DNA of 64,000 nt from Mycoavidus cysteinexigens_B (GCA_031963465.1 JASSUG010000005.1:171282-235281); one strand, 5' to 3'. Shown: positions 26,894-35,858, numbered from the stretch's first letter. The notes: generated by a model not told the origin, from the sequence alone. Program-made: numbers and translations.

Positions 26894-27054
26894 TGTAAGA
26901 ACCTGCAATTGAAAACGCGTCGACCTGCAATCAGCGGGATTTTCGACCCGAAATAACTGATAATGGCGGGATGCCCAAACCCAAATTAACTGAAACTGAG
27001 CCTGCATTGATCCGCGCTAACCTGCAATCCACCGCCGCAAACCTGCAGTATTGG
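26894..27054 (+). repeat. Left terminal inverted repeat with about seven internal sites
   Basis: It begins TGTAAGAACCTGCAATT. CCTGCA occurs at 26902, 26924, 27001, 27021 and 27042; weaker copies (CCCGAAAT near 26947, CCCAAATT near 26980) fill the gap, giving a period of about 20-23 bp. Such arrays are transposase-binding sites in Mu/Tn7/Tn5053 relatives. The end aligns without gaps to the reverse complement of 35662-35822. Confidence 0.9.
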
Positions 27055-27219
27055 CAACGGACTCACATGCAGAGAGGAGGGGCCAACGCGGACATTGAAG
27101 TCAGGGGGTATTTGACTGGAATGTCGGCCTATGGGCACGTACTCGGCTTAACGTCTGCTAAACGTGCTTGAATAGGAGCGCGTCTCAAAGTGTCTATAAT
27201 CGGGGGTTATGTCAAATCC

Positions 27220-30200
27220 TCAATTCAGTGGGTGAGCTTTGAATTTAAACGCCGCAGCGACCACATTCATTGCTCGTTGAGTGGTTTCACCTAAGCGTGA
27301 AGCCTGCTCATCCACAGCCCCGCGCTGCTGTAAGAGTTGCTTATTCATCCGACTTAAGCCTTGTACGTCTTGAATGGTGGTGTCTGTTAAATTCAGGCTG
27401 CCGTGCGTCGAGCTCCAATAGAGTCGTACTTGATAGCGGCCCTTCTCTTCGATGACCTGCCATACGCGAACCGATTTATCACTACAGCCGGTGACCAAAT
27501 AGTCGCCATTAGGGGCTGTTTTCCAGGCAAGACTATAAACTGTTCCACTAAAACCTTGCACCACCGCTAAACACTGCCCCGAGGTCACGTCCCACAGCCG
27601 CACCGTCTGGTCATAACTGCCCGAGGCGATCTGATCACCGCTGGGCGAATACACCACGCTATTAACATAGGAGGTATGCCCTTGTAAGGTGTGCCCGGGG
27701 GCCCCGCTGTGCGCGTCCCACAGCCGCACCGTCTTGTCATCACTGCCCGAGGCGATCTGATCACCGCTGGGCGAATACACCACGCTATTAACATCGGAGG
27801 TATGCCCTTGTAAGGTGTGCCCGGGGGCCCCGCTGTGCGCGTCCCACAGCCGCACCGTCTTGTCCCAACTGCCCGAGGCGATCTGATCACCGCTGGGCGA
27901 ATACACCACGCTATTAACAAAGGAGGTATGCCCTTGTAAGGTGCGCCCGGGGGCCCCGCTGTGCGCGTCCCACAGCCGCACCGTCTCGTCCTGACTGCCC
28001 GAGGCGATCTGCTGACCGCTGGGCGAATACACCACGCTATTAACAAAGGAGGTATGCCCTTGTAAGGTGTGCCCGGGGGCCCCGCTGTGCGCGTCCCACA
28101 GCCGAACGGTCTCGTCCTGACTGCCCGAGGCGATCTGCTGACCGCTGGGCGAATACACCACGCTATTAACAAAGGAGGTATGCCCTTGTAAGGTGTGCCC
28201 GGGGGCCCCGCTGTGCGCGTCCCACAGCCGCACCATCTTGTCATAACTGCCCGAGGCGATCTGCTGACCGCTGGGCGAATACACCACGCTCCAAACAGCG
28301 TCGGTATGCCCCTGTAAGGTGTGCCCGGGGCCCCCGCTGTGCGCGTCCCACAGCCGCACCGTCTGGTCATCACTGCCCGAGGCGATCTGATCACCGCTCG
28401 GCGAATACACCACGCTCCTAACAAAGGAGGTATGCCCTTGTAAGGTGGGGCCGGGTTCCCCGGTTTGCGCGTCCCACAGCCGCACTGTCTGGTCCTTACT
28501 GCCCGAGGCGATCTGCTGACCGCTGGGCGAATACACCACGCTCAAAACAGATTCGGTATGCCCTTGTAAGGTGTGCCCGGGGGCCCCGCTGTGCGCGTCC
28601 CACAGCCGCACCGTCTGGTCATCACTGCCCGAGGCGATCTGCTGACCGCTCGGCGAATACACCACGCTCCAAACAGAGTCGGTATGCCCTTGTAAGGTGG
28701 GGCCGGGTTCCCCGGTTTGCGCGTCCCACAGCCGCACCGTCTGGTCCTTACTGCCCGAGGCGATCTGCTGACCGCTGGGCGAATACACCACGTTCAAAAC
28801 AGATTCGGTATGCCCTTGTAAGGTGTGCCCGGGGACCCCGCTGTGCGCGTCCCACAGCCGCACCGTATTGTCAAAACTGCCCGAGGCGATCTGCTGACCG
28901 CTGGGCGAATACACCACGCTATTAACAGACTTGGTATGCCCTTGTAAGGTGTGCCCGGGGGCCCCGCTGTGCGCGTCCCACAGCCGCACCGTCTTGTCAT
29001 AACTGCCCGAGGCGATCTGCTGACCGCTGGGCGAATACACCACGCTATTAACAGAGGAGGTATGCCCTTGTAAGGTACAGATTTTTTCCCAATTTGAGGT
29101 CTCATAGACGTTGATCGTGCCGTTGTTAAGGCCCACGGCGCACGCCTTCCCATCTGGGGAATACGCACAGGAATTCACCAGGCTTTTTTCTTGGAGATAA
29201 GGCCATTCGCCAAACCGCACGCTGGCCATCTGCGCACCTTTTACATTTGCGTTGCGCAACCAAGTGTTACGAAGATTCACCTTTCTTAAATCCGCCCCTT
29301 GCAACTGAGCTGAATCGAAGACCCCCTCACTCAGATCCGCCCCAGGAATTTGGATGCCTTTTAGATCGGCGCCATTGAACTGCACCCCCGCTCTGACTAA
29401 TATTGTGATCGCATTGGCCGCCGCCTTGCGCGCGGTTGGGTTGGTTTTCGAGCGCTCGATTATCGCTAACAGCTGCTCCTTAAATGTGAACTCTTGCCAA
29501 ACGCGATCAATCAACAAGCGCACAACGCCCAGATCGCCAACCCAATGCTTTGGGGTTAACGATAAATCTCGCTGCGTTTTGGGAGGCAAAACAGCGTGCT
29601 CTTCAAAACTATAGACTGAAGTAGTGCTATCTCGACGCTGGCGAGTGCTTACATCCATACACCCATCGAACGACTCAAACAGCGACCTCGCCACAAAATA
29701 TTCCAGCAGCGATTTATGGATAAATCGGTATTCAGTGCCACTTCGGATCAACGGCCACGCTTCTCGCAGCAGTTGATTTTCTTCTTCTCGACCGAAAAAA
29801 ACGTCCTTCCAACTCCCCTTATCTTTGCGCAATGAATACTCAACAACCGGTTTACCTGCATTCTCTGTATACAGATGCACCGCCAACTCTTGCGCAAACG
29901 CGATACCGTGCTCAGCAAAATCATCATCGGACAATTCTCTAAAAATCTCTCTTTTGGTTCCCGTTAACTCTTGTGTGCTTAAGCGCTGCTGGTTGCGCTC
30001 GAACCAGTTTCTGACGAACTGATCATACAGGTCCAGGCGTAACTGGATAGTAGATACCGCCTCCCTTTTTTTTGCGACGTGCGGCAACGCTTCTAGCACC
30101 ACCCTCAGCAAAAATGGGTTGCTAATCAAGTCTTTTAAATTAGATTGTTTGGAGAAGGCTTCTTGGTAAGCTTGCGCCGTCCAGCCCGTTAGGTTGTGCG

Positions 30201-32238
30201 CCACATATTTTTCTAGATATTGATCGCTCTTTTCTTTTGAAAATGGCTCGACCACGACTTCTTGAAACAGCGTATCCTTGTCCTGCAGAATCGGATTCGG
30301 TTGAAAACGGCTGCGATAGTCCTGGCCCAGATATTCGCTGCGACAACTGATCACCATCTGACCCTGCCAGCCGTCTGACTGGTTGATGGAATTGCTCACA
30401 TACAAATTTTGTGTCTGACGTATCTCATCATAGCCGTCCAAAATAAAGACAAATTTTTCTTTCTTTAATTTCTGAATCTGGAATTCTGACAGGCCTCTTT
30501 TCTTTAACGCTTTGGCGATTAGATCGTGCTCAGGCTTGTCAATACTCGGCAGTGAAATAAACAGCGGTATCGCATCATCTTCTTTTTTGTGCTCCCATAA
30601 GTGCTTTTCTAGGCGACGGTTGAAGGTTGTTTTGCCCGCCCCTGAATCTCCCGTCAACAAGATCACTTTTTTATCTTTTAGAAACGCTTGAACTTGGGGT
30701 AAGAGCTCAAAGGTTTTGCTCTCCCCATTAATACTCGCTCGGCAGCGCGGTTCGACATAGAGCTTTAGGGTCTCTTGAAACGCCTCATTTTGCGTTAAGG
30801 TGGCCGAATACTGCCCTTTCAGCGCGTCTATGGGGTCTGCCTTGAGTACCCACAGCTCCTGGTCTTGTTGATTCAAGATAGAGGCAAGCTGGCTATGCTG
30901 CGCTCTCTGTATGCCATCGAAGATGCCATCTAATAGCTGGGCAAACTCAAGTCCGCCAAGCGTTGAATTCTTATTTAAAAGGGAAATACATTTACCGTGC
31001 CCCGTCCAAAACTTGTCCAGAAACGTTTTCGCCTCATTGCTGCCCACTAACAGCCGCTCGATCAGCTTAAACAGCACTCCATGCCGACTTTGATTCTGAC
31101 GCACTTCTCGCCCTGCTTGGGATTGCCCCTCCAATCTGGGTATATCCTCCACCCGAACCGTAGTCGCTGGAATAAAATGCGCCAGGCACTTCTCATAGCT
31201 ATTTGGCGTTAACGAAACCGGGATAATGCCGTGATCACCCGTCATATGCTTTTCTCGAATTTGCAAAAAAGCGATTTCCGTCAACACATGATGGAACCCC
31301 GCCTTATCGTCTTCCTCTTGTGAAAATTTATTGACCACCTGACGTATTGCCAAAGCGTCCTTTTGTTCATTATCGTTGCGATAGGCTTCTAGATCTTTGT
31401 GATAGGCCTCTTGAAGTTCCTGATGAAACTTTTTATAGTCCTTCCATTCTAGATAGCTTCCTAATACCTCAGAAGAACACACCACGACCTTATCGACTGG
31501 TTTCACGTCTTTGATTAACTGAGCAGGCAACAAACACAGCTGATTAGTTACGATATCTCCTAGTTTGCCGTCCTTTTTCAGTTCTTCCGGCGAGCTTGAA
31601 TACGGTCGCCCCATTGGCGCTTGATCCGAATGCAGCTTGAATCCTTGGATTTGAAATAACTTATCGATTAAATATTTAGACGTCTCGGCATCGGCCTTTC
31701 CGTGATCTGGATTGTCGTGCGCATACACCAGGAAAAGGCTAGGATTGTTGGCAATCTTTAAAGAGCTCAGCGTCAACAGTGCCTTTTCAAATAGATAATC
31801 CACCAGATCGCTTTTTGCCTGGGCGGACATTGAAGTAGATGTGGCCGTCTGAGTCACAGCCGACGCACTGCTCGTAAACAGCGACATGACCGGCATAGTA
31901 GTGGCCGACTTAGTCTCTTCATAGCCCCACTTTTGCGCCTTTTTATAGCTCGCCTGCGCTTTATCGGGTTGCCCTAACTGGTCCAACACCTTGCCATGCT
32001 CGAAATATACGGTGGCGATTTTATCTCGCAGGGTTTGATCTGCTAGAGTTTCAGGAGCGTGCGCCTTTTTCACGGCTTTTTTCATCTGGGATAACGAGGC
32101 TTCTGCGTCGTCGCATAACACTAACGCGATCTTGAGATCCTTAGCCTTGCTAGCAGTCTCTAGGTAAGAACTCGCGAGATCCAGTGTTTCTTGTAGCGAG
32201 AGCATGCTCCGCGATGACGATAAGATGCTACCCAACAT
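27220..32238 (-). CDS. STAND-2: transposon-borne TPR / SEFIR-TIR-like / NACHT / pentapeptide / WD40 protein
   Basis: 1672 residues, homologous to STAND-1 over the whole length. TPR-like helices (about 15-115) are followed by an alpha/beta domain starting SLFLVYAHDN, with LHSDQAPMG and DKVVVCSSEVLGSYL (SEFIR/TIR-like), then a conserved HHVLTEIAFLQIR and GIIPVSLTPNSY segment. NACHT has Walker A TGDSGAGKTT (529-538) and Walker B KFVFILDGYDE. Pentapeptide repeats (ADLKGIQIPGADLS) and WD40 blades (about 1020-1590) follow. AGGATAACACT precedes the ATG. It is the only cargo of the transposon and is divergent from the resolvase. By family it is a ligand-sensing STAND ATPase; an immune or host-interaction role is inferred. 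Confidence 0.87.
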   Translation of the reverse strand: MLGSILSSSRSMLSLQETLDLASSYLETASKAKDLKIALVLCDDAEASLSQMKKAVKKAHAPETLADQTLRDKIATVYFEHGKVLDQLGQPDKAQASYKKAQKWGYEETKSATTMPVMSLFTSSASAVTQTATSTSMSAQAKSDLVDYLFEKALLTLSSLKIANNPSLFLVYAHDNPDHGKADAETSKYLIDKLFQIQGFKLHSDQAPMGRPYSSSPEELKKDGKLGDIVTNQLCLLPAQLIKDVKPVDKVVVCSSEVLGSYLEWKDYKKFHQELQEAYHKDLEAYRNDNEQKDALAIRQVVNKFSQEEDDKAGFHHVLTEIAFLQIREKHMTGDHGIIPVSLTPNSYEKCLAHFIPATTVRVEDIPRLEGQSQAGREVRQNQSRHGVLFKLIERLLVGSNEAKTFLDKFWTGHGKCISLLNKNSTLGGLEFAQLLDGIFDGIQRAQHSQLASILNQQDQELWVLKADPIDALKGQYSATLTQNEAFQETLKLYVEPRCRASINGESKTFELLPQVQAFLKDKKVILLTGDSGAGKTTFNRRLEKHLWEHKKEDDAIPLFISLPSIDKPEHDLIAKALKKRGLSEFQIQKLKKEKFVFILDGYDEIRQTQNLYVSNSINQSDGWQGQMVISCRSEYLGQDYRSRFQPNPILQDKDTLFQEVVVEPFSKEKSDQYLEKYVAHNLTGWTAQAYQEAFSKQSNLKDLISNPFLLRVVLEALPHVAKKREAVSTIQLRLDLYDQFVRNWFERNQQRLSTQELTGTKREIFRELSDDDFAEHGIAFAQELAVHLYTENAGKPVVEYSLRKDKGSWKDVFFGREEENQLLREAWPLIRSGTEYRFIHKSLLEYFVARSLFESFDGCMDVSTRQRRDSTTSVYSFEEHAVLPPKTQRDLSLTPKHWVGDLGVVRLLIDRVWQEFTFKEQLLAIIERSKTNPTARKAAANAITILVRAGVQFNGADLKGIQIPGADLSEGVFDSAQLQGADLRKVNLRNTWLRNANVKGAQMASVRFGEWPYLQEKSLVNSCAYSPDGKACAVGLNNGTINVYETSNWEKICTLQGHTSSVNSVVYSPSGQQIASGSYDKTVRLWDAHSGAPGHTLQGHTKSVNSVVYSPSGQQIASGSFDNTVRLWDAHSGVPGHTLQGHTESVLNVVYSPSGQQIASGSKDQTVRLWDAQTGEPGPTLQGHTDSVWSVVYSPSGQQIASGSDDQTVRLWDAHSGAPGHTLQGHTESVLSVVYSPSGQQIASGSKDQTVRLWDAQTGEPGPTLQGHTSFVRSVVYSPSGDQIASGSDDQTVRLWDAHSGGPGHTLQGHTDAVWSVVYSPSGQQIASGSYDKMVRLWDAHSGAPGHTLQGHTSFVNSVVYSPSGQQIASGSQDETVRLWDAHSGAPGHTLQGHTSFVNSVVYSPSGQQIASGSQDETVRLWDAHSGAPGRTLQGHTSFVNSVVYSPSGDQIASGSWDKTVRLWDAHSGAPGHTLQGHTSDVNSVVYSPSGDQIASGSDDKTVRLWDAHSGAPGHTLQGHTSYVNSVVYSPSGDQIASGSYDQTVRLWDVTSGQCLAVVQGFSGTVYSLAWKTAPNGDYLVTGCSDKSVRVWQVIEEKGRYQVRLYWSSTHGSLNLTDTTIQDVQGLSRMNKQLLQQRGAVDEQASRLGETTQRAMNVVAAAFKFKAHPLN
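27544..29055 (-). repeat. Twelve tandem 126-bp repeats encoding WD40 blades of STAND-2
   Basis: Again exactly 12 x 126 bp without indels. The core is VVYSPSGQQIASGS, then xDxTVRLWDAHSG and TLQGHT. Differences fall at unit positions 1, 3, 12, 19, 21 and 42; position 19 reads Y,F,K,D,K,D,Y,Q,Q,W,D,Y. Units 3 and 5 share the rare KDQ and QTGEPGP signature, alternating with similar units 4 and 6, which suggests a two-blade (252-bp) duplication. A divergent blade flanks each end, giving 14 blades. Confidence 0.95.
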
Positions 32239-32315
32239 AGTGTTATCCTGTTATTTTTTATGGTCGGGCATTGTAATACGGCATCGAGTTAAGCAAACCT
32301 ACTCCGATTCCCATG

Positions 32316-32341
32316 GTGCAAAAAACAGCCGTTTTTTGCAC
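32316..32341. promoter_or_regulatory. Perfect palindrome in the divergent region: candidate operator or res subsite
   Basis: GTGCAAAAAAC (32316-32326) and GTTTTTTGCAC (32331-32341) are exact inverted repeats around AGCC. It lies between the STAND-2 start (32238) and the resolvase start (32458), where res sites and shared promoters of such transposons usually lie. A terminator is less likely, since it sits upstream of both genes. Confidence 0.5.
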
Positions 32342-32457
32342 TGTTGACGGCAACACACGTGATGTACCGGCAAGCCTTTCAGTGTCACTCTAAAATCTCT
32401 TTCCAACATTCAAAGTGCAGCTATACTTAAAATTTAGGGCTTGTTGGACTTTCCGCC

Positions 32458-33033
32458 ATGCTGTTCGGATATGCACGAGTATCTACCGACGACCAAAATC
32501 TCAATCTTCAGAAAGACGCGCTGAAAGAAATTGGGTGCGAACGGATATTTGAGGATACAGTCAGCGGAGCCAAGGTGGAGCGTACTGGGCTGACTGCGCT
32601 TATGAATGCACTACGCGCCGGTGATACGGTTGTTATCTGGCGCTTGGACCGGCTTGGCCGATCGCTGAAGAATTTGATTGAACTGGTGGAAACTCTCGAA
32701 ACCGCACAGGTTGGATTACGCAGCTTGCAGGAAAACATTGATACCACATCGAGCGGTGGAAAACTGATATTTCATCTATTCTGCGCGCTTGCTGAGTTCG
32801 AGCGCAATCTCGTCCGAGAACGCACACAAGCGGGTCTGATCGCAGCGCGCGCACGTGGCCGTATGGGTGGTCGGCCGAAACGCCTTGATCCTGTAAAACG
32901 AGCGCTGACGCTCAAGCTGTATCACGAACGTCATCACACTATCGATGAAATTTGCCAAATGATGGGCATTTCCAAATCGACGTTGTACAACTATCTCGAT
33001 AAGGAGAAGAGCCATGTCAGCCGGGTGGCGTAA
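32458..33033 (+). CDS. Serine resolvase / invertase of the transposon
   Basis: 191 residues of the Tn3-type small serine recombinase family. FGYARVSTDDQNL holds the catalytic Ser (about residue 9). DRLGRSLKNLIELVETL, the FHLFCALAEFERNLVRERTQAGL long helix and a C-terminal helix-turn-helix (TIDEICQMMGISKSTLYNYL) follow. It would resolve cointegrates from replicative transposition at a res site, presumably in the 219-bp region upstream. Its 3' end overlaps the transposase gene by 20 bp. Confidence 0.93.
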   Translation: MLFGYARVSTDDQNLNLQKDALKEIGCERIFEDTVSGAKVERTGLTALMNALRAGDTVVIWRLDRLGRSLKNLIELVETLETAQVGLRSLQENIDTTSSGGKLIFHLFCALAEFERNLVRERTQAGLIAARARGRMGGRPKRLDPVKRALTLKLYHERHHTIDEICQMMGISKSTLYNYLDKEKSHVSRVA

Positions 33034-34669
33034 GCAGATCCCACCCGATGCGTTGTTGCATTTGCGGCAACGGCTGGATAGCTTACCGTACAAAAGCCCC
33101 GGGCGATCTGCGCAAATATCAGCCACAGCCGAACTCTACGGCATCTCTACTAGTTCAGTGTACCGTGCCCTAAAAGACTTCCTCAAACCCCATGCAACAT
33201 ACCGTGTTGACCACGGCAAACCGCGCGTACTACCAGCGTCAGAGCTGGAACGTTATTGCGAAGTTATAGCAGCACTCAAACTTAGAACCACCAATAAGCA
33301 AGGCCGGCATCTATCGACCAAACGGGCTATCGAATTGCTAGAAGAATATGGCGTCGAGACCGATCAGGGCATGGTGCGTGTTCGACGAGGTTTACTGACT
33401 CGCACTACTGTCAATAAATATCTGACCCACTGGCATCTTGACCAAGGATGCCTACGCCGACAACCGCCCGCTATAAGGTTCCAGGCAGAGTTCAGCAACG
33501 ACTGCTGGCAGTTCGATATGTCACCCTCTGACCTCAAGCACATCGATAAACCGGACTGGATCAATCCTGCCAAAGGCGAGCCGACATTGATGCTGTTTAG
33601 CGTGGTGGATGATCGTAGTGGCACGGCTTATCAGGAATACCGCTGTGTCTATGGTGAGGATGCAGAATCGGCATTGCGTTTCCTTTTCAATGCAATGGCG
33701 CAGAAGGTTGAACCCGAATTTCCGTTCCAGGGAAGGCCAAGCTTGCTCTATCTCGACAATGGCCCAGTTGCTAAAAGCCGAGCTTTTCAGAACTTGATGC
33801 AAGCGTTAGAAATTAAATGGCAAACGCATATTCCGGCCAACAAGGATGGCGAGCGCGTGACGGCACGATCCAAGGGCAAAGTTGAACGCCCCTTTCGAAC
33901 CGTCAAGGAAGCGCATGAGACACTCTATCATTTCCACAAACCAGAAACTGAGAAACAGGCCAACGAATGGCTGATGCGCTATCTACTGCGTTATAACCGG
34001 CAAAATCACCGTTCCGAACCGCATTCACGTATCGATGACTGGCTGGCTAACTTGCCTAAGGATGGCATCCGCGAAATGTGTGCCTGGGAGCAGTTCTGCC
34101 GCTTTGACCGCGAACCGGAGCGGCGTCGAGTCGGCATCGATGCCCGCGTCTCGGTCGAAGGGACGGACTACGAGGTAGAACCTGACCTTGCCGGCGAATG
34201 GGTATTGCTGCTTTGGGGTTTGTTCGATAGTGAGTTATACGTCGAATATGAAGGTCAACGTACCGGCCCCTACTATCCGGTGTCGGGTCCAATACCGCTG
34301 CATCGTTACCGTGCATTCAAAAAAGGGGCCGTGAGCGAGCGGGCTGATCGCATCCGTTCTATTGCTGATCGACTCAAATTGCCAATTGCCGCGTTATCGG
34401 TCAATGACATGCGTCTTGAGCAGTTGGTCATCCCGGTCGTCCCGATACAGCCATTCGACGCTCCGGCGCACGAATATCATTTTCCTAGTGTTATTGCGGC
34501 GAAGTTGGCGATCGCTAATGAACAAGCTCAGCCATTGGCAAAGCTTTCGCCGGCAGACCGTGCTTTTATCGACCAGGCGTTAGCAGAGACACTGGTACGC
34601 AATATCGTGCTAAAGCGCGTTCGAGATTATTTCCGATACAAAAAATCCGGAGAAGGTCATGCGAGTTGA
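33014..34669 (+). CDS. DDE transposase (TniA / Mu-type integrase core)
   Basis: 551 residues. N-terminal helix-turn-helix DNA-binding segments (ISATAELYGISTSSVYRALKDF) are followed by an RNase H-like catalytic core. The likely acids are Asp in CWQFDMSPSDL, Asp in LLYLDNGPVAKS and Glu in SKGKVERPFRTVKE. A Mu-transposase C-terminal beta-barrel follows (RVSVEGTDYEVEPDLAGEWV). It cuts and joins the element's ends, working with the ATPase encoded next. It overlaps the resolvase gene upstream and the ATPase gene downstream by 11 bp. The gene looks intact. Confidence 0.9.
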   Translation: MSAGWRKQIPPDALLHLRQRLDSLPYKSPGRSAQISATAELYGISTSSVYRALKDFLKPHATYRVDHGKPRVLPASELERYCEVIAALKLRTTNKQGRHLSTKRAIELLEEYGVETDQGMVRVRRGLLTRTTVNKYLTHWHLDQGCLRRQPPAIRFQAEFSNDCWQFDMSPSDLKHIDKPDWINPAKGEPTLMLFSVVDDRSGTAYQEYRCVYGEDAESALRFLFNAMAQKVEPEFPFQGRPSLLYLDNGPVAKSRAFQNLMQALEIKWQTHIPANKDGERVTARSKGKVERPFRTVKEAHETLYHFHKPETEKQANEWLMRYLLRYNRQNHRSEPHSRIDDWLANLPKDGIREMCAWEQFCRFDREPERRRVGIDARVSVEGTDYEVEPDLAGEWVLLLWGLFDSELYVEYEGQRTGPYYPVSGPIPLHRYRAFKKGAVSERADRIRSIADRLKLPIAALSVNDMRLEQLVIPVVPIQPFDAPAHEYHFPSVIAAKLAIANEQAQPLAKLSPADRAFIDQALAETLVRNIVLKRVRDYFRYKKSGEGHAS

Positions 34670-35486
34670 AGTGATGCAACATTACGGGCTGATCCAACCG
34701 CTCAGCCAAGCCGGTTATTACGAAACCAACCACCATAAGCAGCTTATCAAGGACATTAAAGGCGCGATCCTCGAGGGACGATTGATCGCCGTCTGCGGGG
34801 TTGTGGGCAGTGGCAAGACTATGGCCATGCGCCGGCTACAACAGGTTTTGAAGGAAGAAAATCGCATTGTTGTCGCCAAGTCGTTATCGGTGGAAAAGCA
34901 TAGCATTAAGCTCGCAACGTTGATCTCCGCGCTCTTTTATGACTTGGCGCAAGGCAAAGAAATCATGATTCCCAAGCAAGGCGAGCGACGAGAACGAGAA
35001 TTGCGCGAGTTGGTGAAAAAAGGCAAACGCCCGATTGCCCTGTTCATCGATGAAGCACATGACTTGAATGGCAATACCCTCATTGGGCTTAAGCGTTTAA
35101 TGGAAGTCGTGGAAGACGGCGAGGGTCGGCTGTCCGTGATTCTCTCTGGTCATCCCAAATTGCGCAATGACCTGCGGCGGCCAACCATGGAGGAAATCGG
35201 TTACCGCACTGACATTTTTTCTCTCGATGGAATTGCTGGCAGTCAGCGCGAATACATTCAGTGGCTATTGGGCGCTTGCACATCGCCCAAGACGGACCCG
35301 GAATCGATTCTGACGGAAGATGCACTCGATATGTTGGCAAGCAGGCTGCGTACGCCACTGCAAATCCAGCTACACTTAACGCTGGCGTTGGAAGCCGGTT
35401 ATCAGACCGGCGAAAATCCAGTCACAGCGGAATTAGTAGAGAAAGCGTGCTCTCGCGCCAGATCGATGACCTGGAGCCAACTTTAA
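34659..35486 (+). CDS. Transposition ATPase (TniB / ExeA-like)
   Basis: 275 residues, AAA+ family. Walker A is GVVGSGKT (about 48-55), Walker B is PIALFIDEAHDL, and a sensor-like VILSGHPKLRN follows. Proteins of this type (TniB, MuB, TnsC relatives) bind DNA with ATP, choose the target and activate the transposase. The start overlaps the transposase gene by 11 bp, and the 3' end overlaps a small frame by 40 bp. No truncation is seen. Confidence 0.9.
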   Translation: MRVEVMQHYGLIQPLSQAGYYETNHHKQLIKDIKGAILEGRLIAVCGVVGSGKTMAMRRLQQVLKEENRIVVAKSLSVEKHSIKLATLISALFYDLAQGKEIMIPKQGERRERELRELVKKGKRPIALFIDEAHDLNGNTLIGLKRLMEVVEDGEGRLSVILSGHPKLRNDLRRPTMEEIGYRTDIFSLDGIAGSQREYIQWLLGACTSPKTDPESILTEDALDMLASRLRTPLQIQLHLTLALEAGYQTGENPVTAELVEKACSRARSMTWSQL

Positions 35487-35632
35487 CGCGGCATGGCTAT
35501 CGGCTCAAGGATATGGTTGAACAATTTGATGCCAAGCCGGCAGAAATCAGAGCCTTGTTCCGCAACCAACTCGATCCGGCTCGCGCTACAGAACTGAGGG
35601 GCCGAATATTAGCGGCTGGTTTGCCCATTTAA
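35447..35632 (+). CDS. Small protein overlapping the transposition ATPase gene
   Basis: 61 residues from a GTG at 35447, with AGAGAAA just before it, overlapping the ATPase 3' end by 40 bp in another frame. The sequence (VLSRQIDDLEPTLTRHGYRL and on to QLDPARATELRGRILAAGLPI) is charged, helical and proteinlike, unlike a random shadow frame. I recall similar short frames after the ATPase in related elements but know no function. The open frame extends back to 35261, but that part only shadows the ATPase. Confidence 0.55.
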   Translation: MLSRQIDDLEPTLTRHGYRLKDMVEQFDAKPAEIRALFRNQLDPARATELRGRILAAGLPI

Positions 35633-35661
35633 TTTCGGCGTTACATGGAATTGATGATTTT

Positions 35662-35822
35662 CAGATAATGCGGGTTTGCGGCGATGGATTGCAGGTCGGC
35701 TCGGATAAATGCAGGCTCAGTTGCAGCGAATGTGGGTTTGGATGCTTCGTCAGTTGCAGTTATTTCGGGTCGAAAAACGCGCTAATTGCGGGTCGAGGCG
35801 TTTTTAATTGCAGGTTGTTACA
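35662..35822 (-). repeat. Right terminal inverted repeat
   Basis: Its reverse complement begins TGTAACAACCTGCAATT and aligns gaplessly with the left end over 161 bp (about 30 differences by hand count). The same order of ~21-bp sites is kept: CCTGCAAT, CCCGCAAT, CCCGAAAT, a weak CCCACATT, CCTGCATT, CCTGCAAT, CCCGCATT. Confidence 0.9.
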
Positions 35823-35828
35823 GCTAGG
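35823..35828. repeat. Right 6-bp target-site duplication (GCTAGG)
   Basis: It is identical to 26888-26893 and directly abuts the transposon end. The fau stop codon lies 30 bp further on. Confidence 0.88.
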
Positions 35829-35858
35829 TGGTTAGTTGGTCAGTAGTGTTGATAGGCA

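Larger units (their letters stand above)
26894..35822. mobile_element. Complete Tn552/Tn5053-like transposon carrying a STAND protein
   Basis: 8,929 bp. Both ends begin TGTAA and form 161-bp inverted repeats, about 80% identical without gaps by hand alignment. The element is flanked by the 6-bp repeat GCTAGG. The transposition module (serine resolvase, DDE transposase, ATPase, small ORF) lies on the plus strand. One cargo gene, STAND-2, points away from it. Long ends with repeated binding sites, a two-protein transposase/ATPase system and a resolvase fit the Tn552/Tn5053/Tn5090 relatives of Mu and Tn7. Tn552 makes 6-7-bp duplications, which agrees. It sits between pxpB and fau without breaking either gene. 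Confidence 0.92.

Noticed and set aside
26971..27171. 66-residue open frame at the left transposon end
   Set aside because: It runs through the repeated binding sites of the terminal inverted repeat and has no recognisable features; the non-coding role explains the sequence.
27585..29168. Further long frames with repeated GTRTAG/RGIP-like units in the STAND-2 array
   Set aside because: These are shifted-frame shadows of the same WD40 repeats.
35261..35446. N-terminal extension of the small frame after the ATPase gene
   Set aside because: This part only shadows the ATPase coding sequence; the internal GTG at 35447 has a ribosome site.
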